Shown: piece after piece, positions 6,625 through 7,119 of the stretch
Position numbering within the stretch: position 1 is the first letter of the stretch
Layout of the letters: every line of letters starts with the position of its first letter
NCBI GenBank assembly: GCA_030642225.1
Contig: DAOWOC010000045.1
Coordinates: 1 to 7,119 of the forward strand
Length of the DNA: 7,119 nt
Direction: 5' to 3'
DNA from: Deltaproteobacteria bacterium
GTDB taxonomy: Bacteria > Desulfobacterota > DAOWOC01
Position numbers and translations under genes: made by a program
Notes under the pieces: model-generated
What the model was told of the DNA's origin: nothing
The model's input: only the letters and a program-made list of their open reading frames with translations
Database searches by the model: none

Positions 6625-7119
6625 TTAGTTTGAAGATAAAATTTGCATTTTTTTAGATAATTTACAGTCATGCTTATGCTGTATTTTTAAGAGCTTTAAA
6701 TAACTATTTAAATCAGGTGAAATAAATTTGTCAAACTCAATTCCGGTATTAACAATATCAAGTATTATTGATTCACCATGACAATAAAAAATAGAATTGT
6801 TTAAATTTTTTTCTAATCGTTCTTTGAAAAGAGATAGGCCTTTATCCTGGGTAACCGGCAGAATAATCAGAGTAATATTATTCTCAATAGCGCCGATTAT
6901 GTCAACGATTCTTGCCTCTTTATCCAAAAGAAAATAAAGTTGAGAATTTATATGCATTAAATCCTCTTTTACAGGCATTTCCCATCCGGTTGTTGTTTTA
7001 AGCCCTGTTACAGAAATCGTCAGACATGAAAAAGGGACATTGTATCGTTTATTAAGATATATTTGATGTTGTATAAAATAAAGTGTGGTTTTAGTATTTA
7101 TGATCCGCTTTGGTTTAAC
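6625..7119 (-). CDS. partial protein with degenerate GGDEF-like domain
   Basis: The reading frame ending at 6625 stays open to the right edge of the window, giving at least 164 residues with the N terminus missing. A Met at 6978 is in frame but the similarity continues upstream of it, so it is probably internal. RYNVPFSCLTISV (residues 25-37 of the visible part) matches the first strand of GGDEF domains. ARIVDIIGAIENNITLIILP (69-88) aligns without gaps to the R-x-x-D...RxGGDEF...LLP stretch, with ENNIT (6871-6885) replacing GGDEF. A T-x-x-x-G-x-x-x-F-x-E-R-L helix follows, as in the family. The aspartates of the first strand are also absent. GTP cyclisation to c-di-GMP is therefore very unlikely, and the domain may bind a partner or ligand instead. 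The missing N terminus may hold a sensor or receiver domain. The FHA gene follows after 21 bp, so the two probably share a transcript. Confidence 0.72.
   Translation of the reverse strand, partial: VKPKRIINTKTTLYFIQHQIYLNKRYNVPFSCLTISVTGLKTTTGWEMPVKEDLMHINSQLYFLLDKEARIVDIIGAIENNITLIILPVTQDKGLSLFKERLEKNLNNSIFYCHGESIILDIVNTGIEFDKFISPDLNSYLKLLKIQHKHDCKLSKKMQILSSN

Noticed and set aside
6976..6978. ATG at 6978 as the true start of the right-edge minus-strand gene (117 residues)
   Set aside because: The frame is open to the window edge, and the upstream part carries the RYNVPFSCLTISV strand expected of the same domain, so the gene is partial.

Overview
The window is AT-rich bacterial DNA with five protein-coding genes and no RNA gene, mobile element or CRISPR array that I can recognise. 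The gene content is a degenerate cytidylate-kinase-like protein, a soluble GAF histidine kinase, a radical SAM protein fused to DUF2344, and an FHA/DUF4388 protein. It suggests a Gram-negative anaerobe of the Desulfobacterota (old Deltaproteobacteria) type. That placement is inference from domain content, since no taxonomic marker gene is present.

Layout. (1) Positions 182-2241, plus strand: a probable two-gene operon, with a cytidylate kinase-like P-loop protein followed 35 bp later by a cytoplasmic GAF sensor histidine kinase. (2) Positions 2242-2414: a 173-bp gap holding a strong 12-bp hairpin just before the next ribosome binding site. (3) Positions 2415-4895, plus strand: a radical SAM protein of 826 residues with a Cys cluster and a C-terminal DUF2344 domain. 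(4) Positions 4896-4992: a convergent gap with one weak hairpin. (5) Positions 4993-7119, minus strand: a probable operon. Its upstream gene runs off the right edge and encodes a degenerate GGDEF-like domain. Its downstream gene encodes a protein with FHA, PATAN/DUF4388 and MshEN-like parts, an acidic linker and an unrecognised C-terminal domain.

How the genes may work together. Both flanking operons look like signalling modules, while the central radical SAM gene looks like a stand-alone enzyme of unknown reaction. The most notable pattern is in the minus-strand pair. The first protein aligns with a GGDEF domain at exact spacing but carries ENNIT in place of GGDEF. The second has two helical repeats at the 29-residue offset typical of the c-di-GMP-binding MshEN domain, but lacks the key arginines. 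This reads as a c-di-GMP-derived scaffold in which both the making and the binding residues have decayed or been repurposed. The kinase-like protein at the left end is likewise degenerate in its phosphate-binding loop, so it may be a nucleotide sensor or adaptor next to the histidine kinase. These functional links are inference; the motifs and their missing residues are read directly from the sequence.
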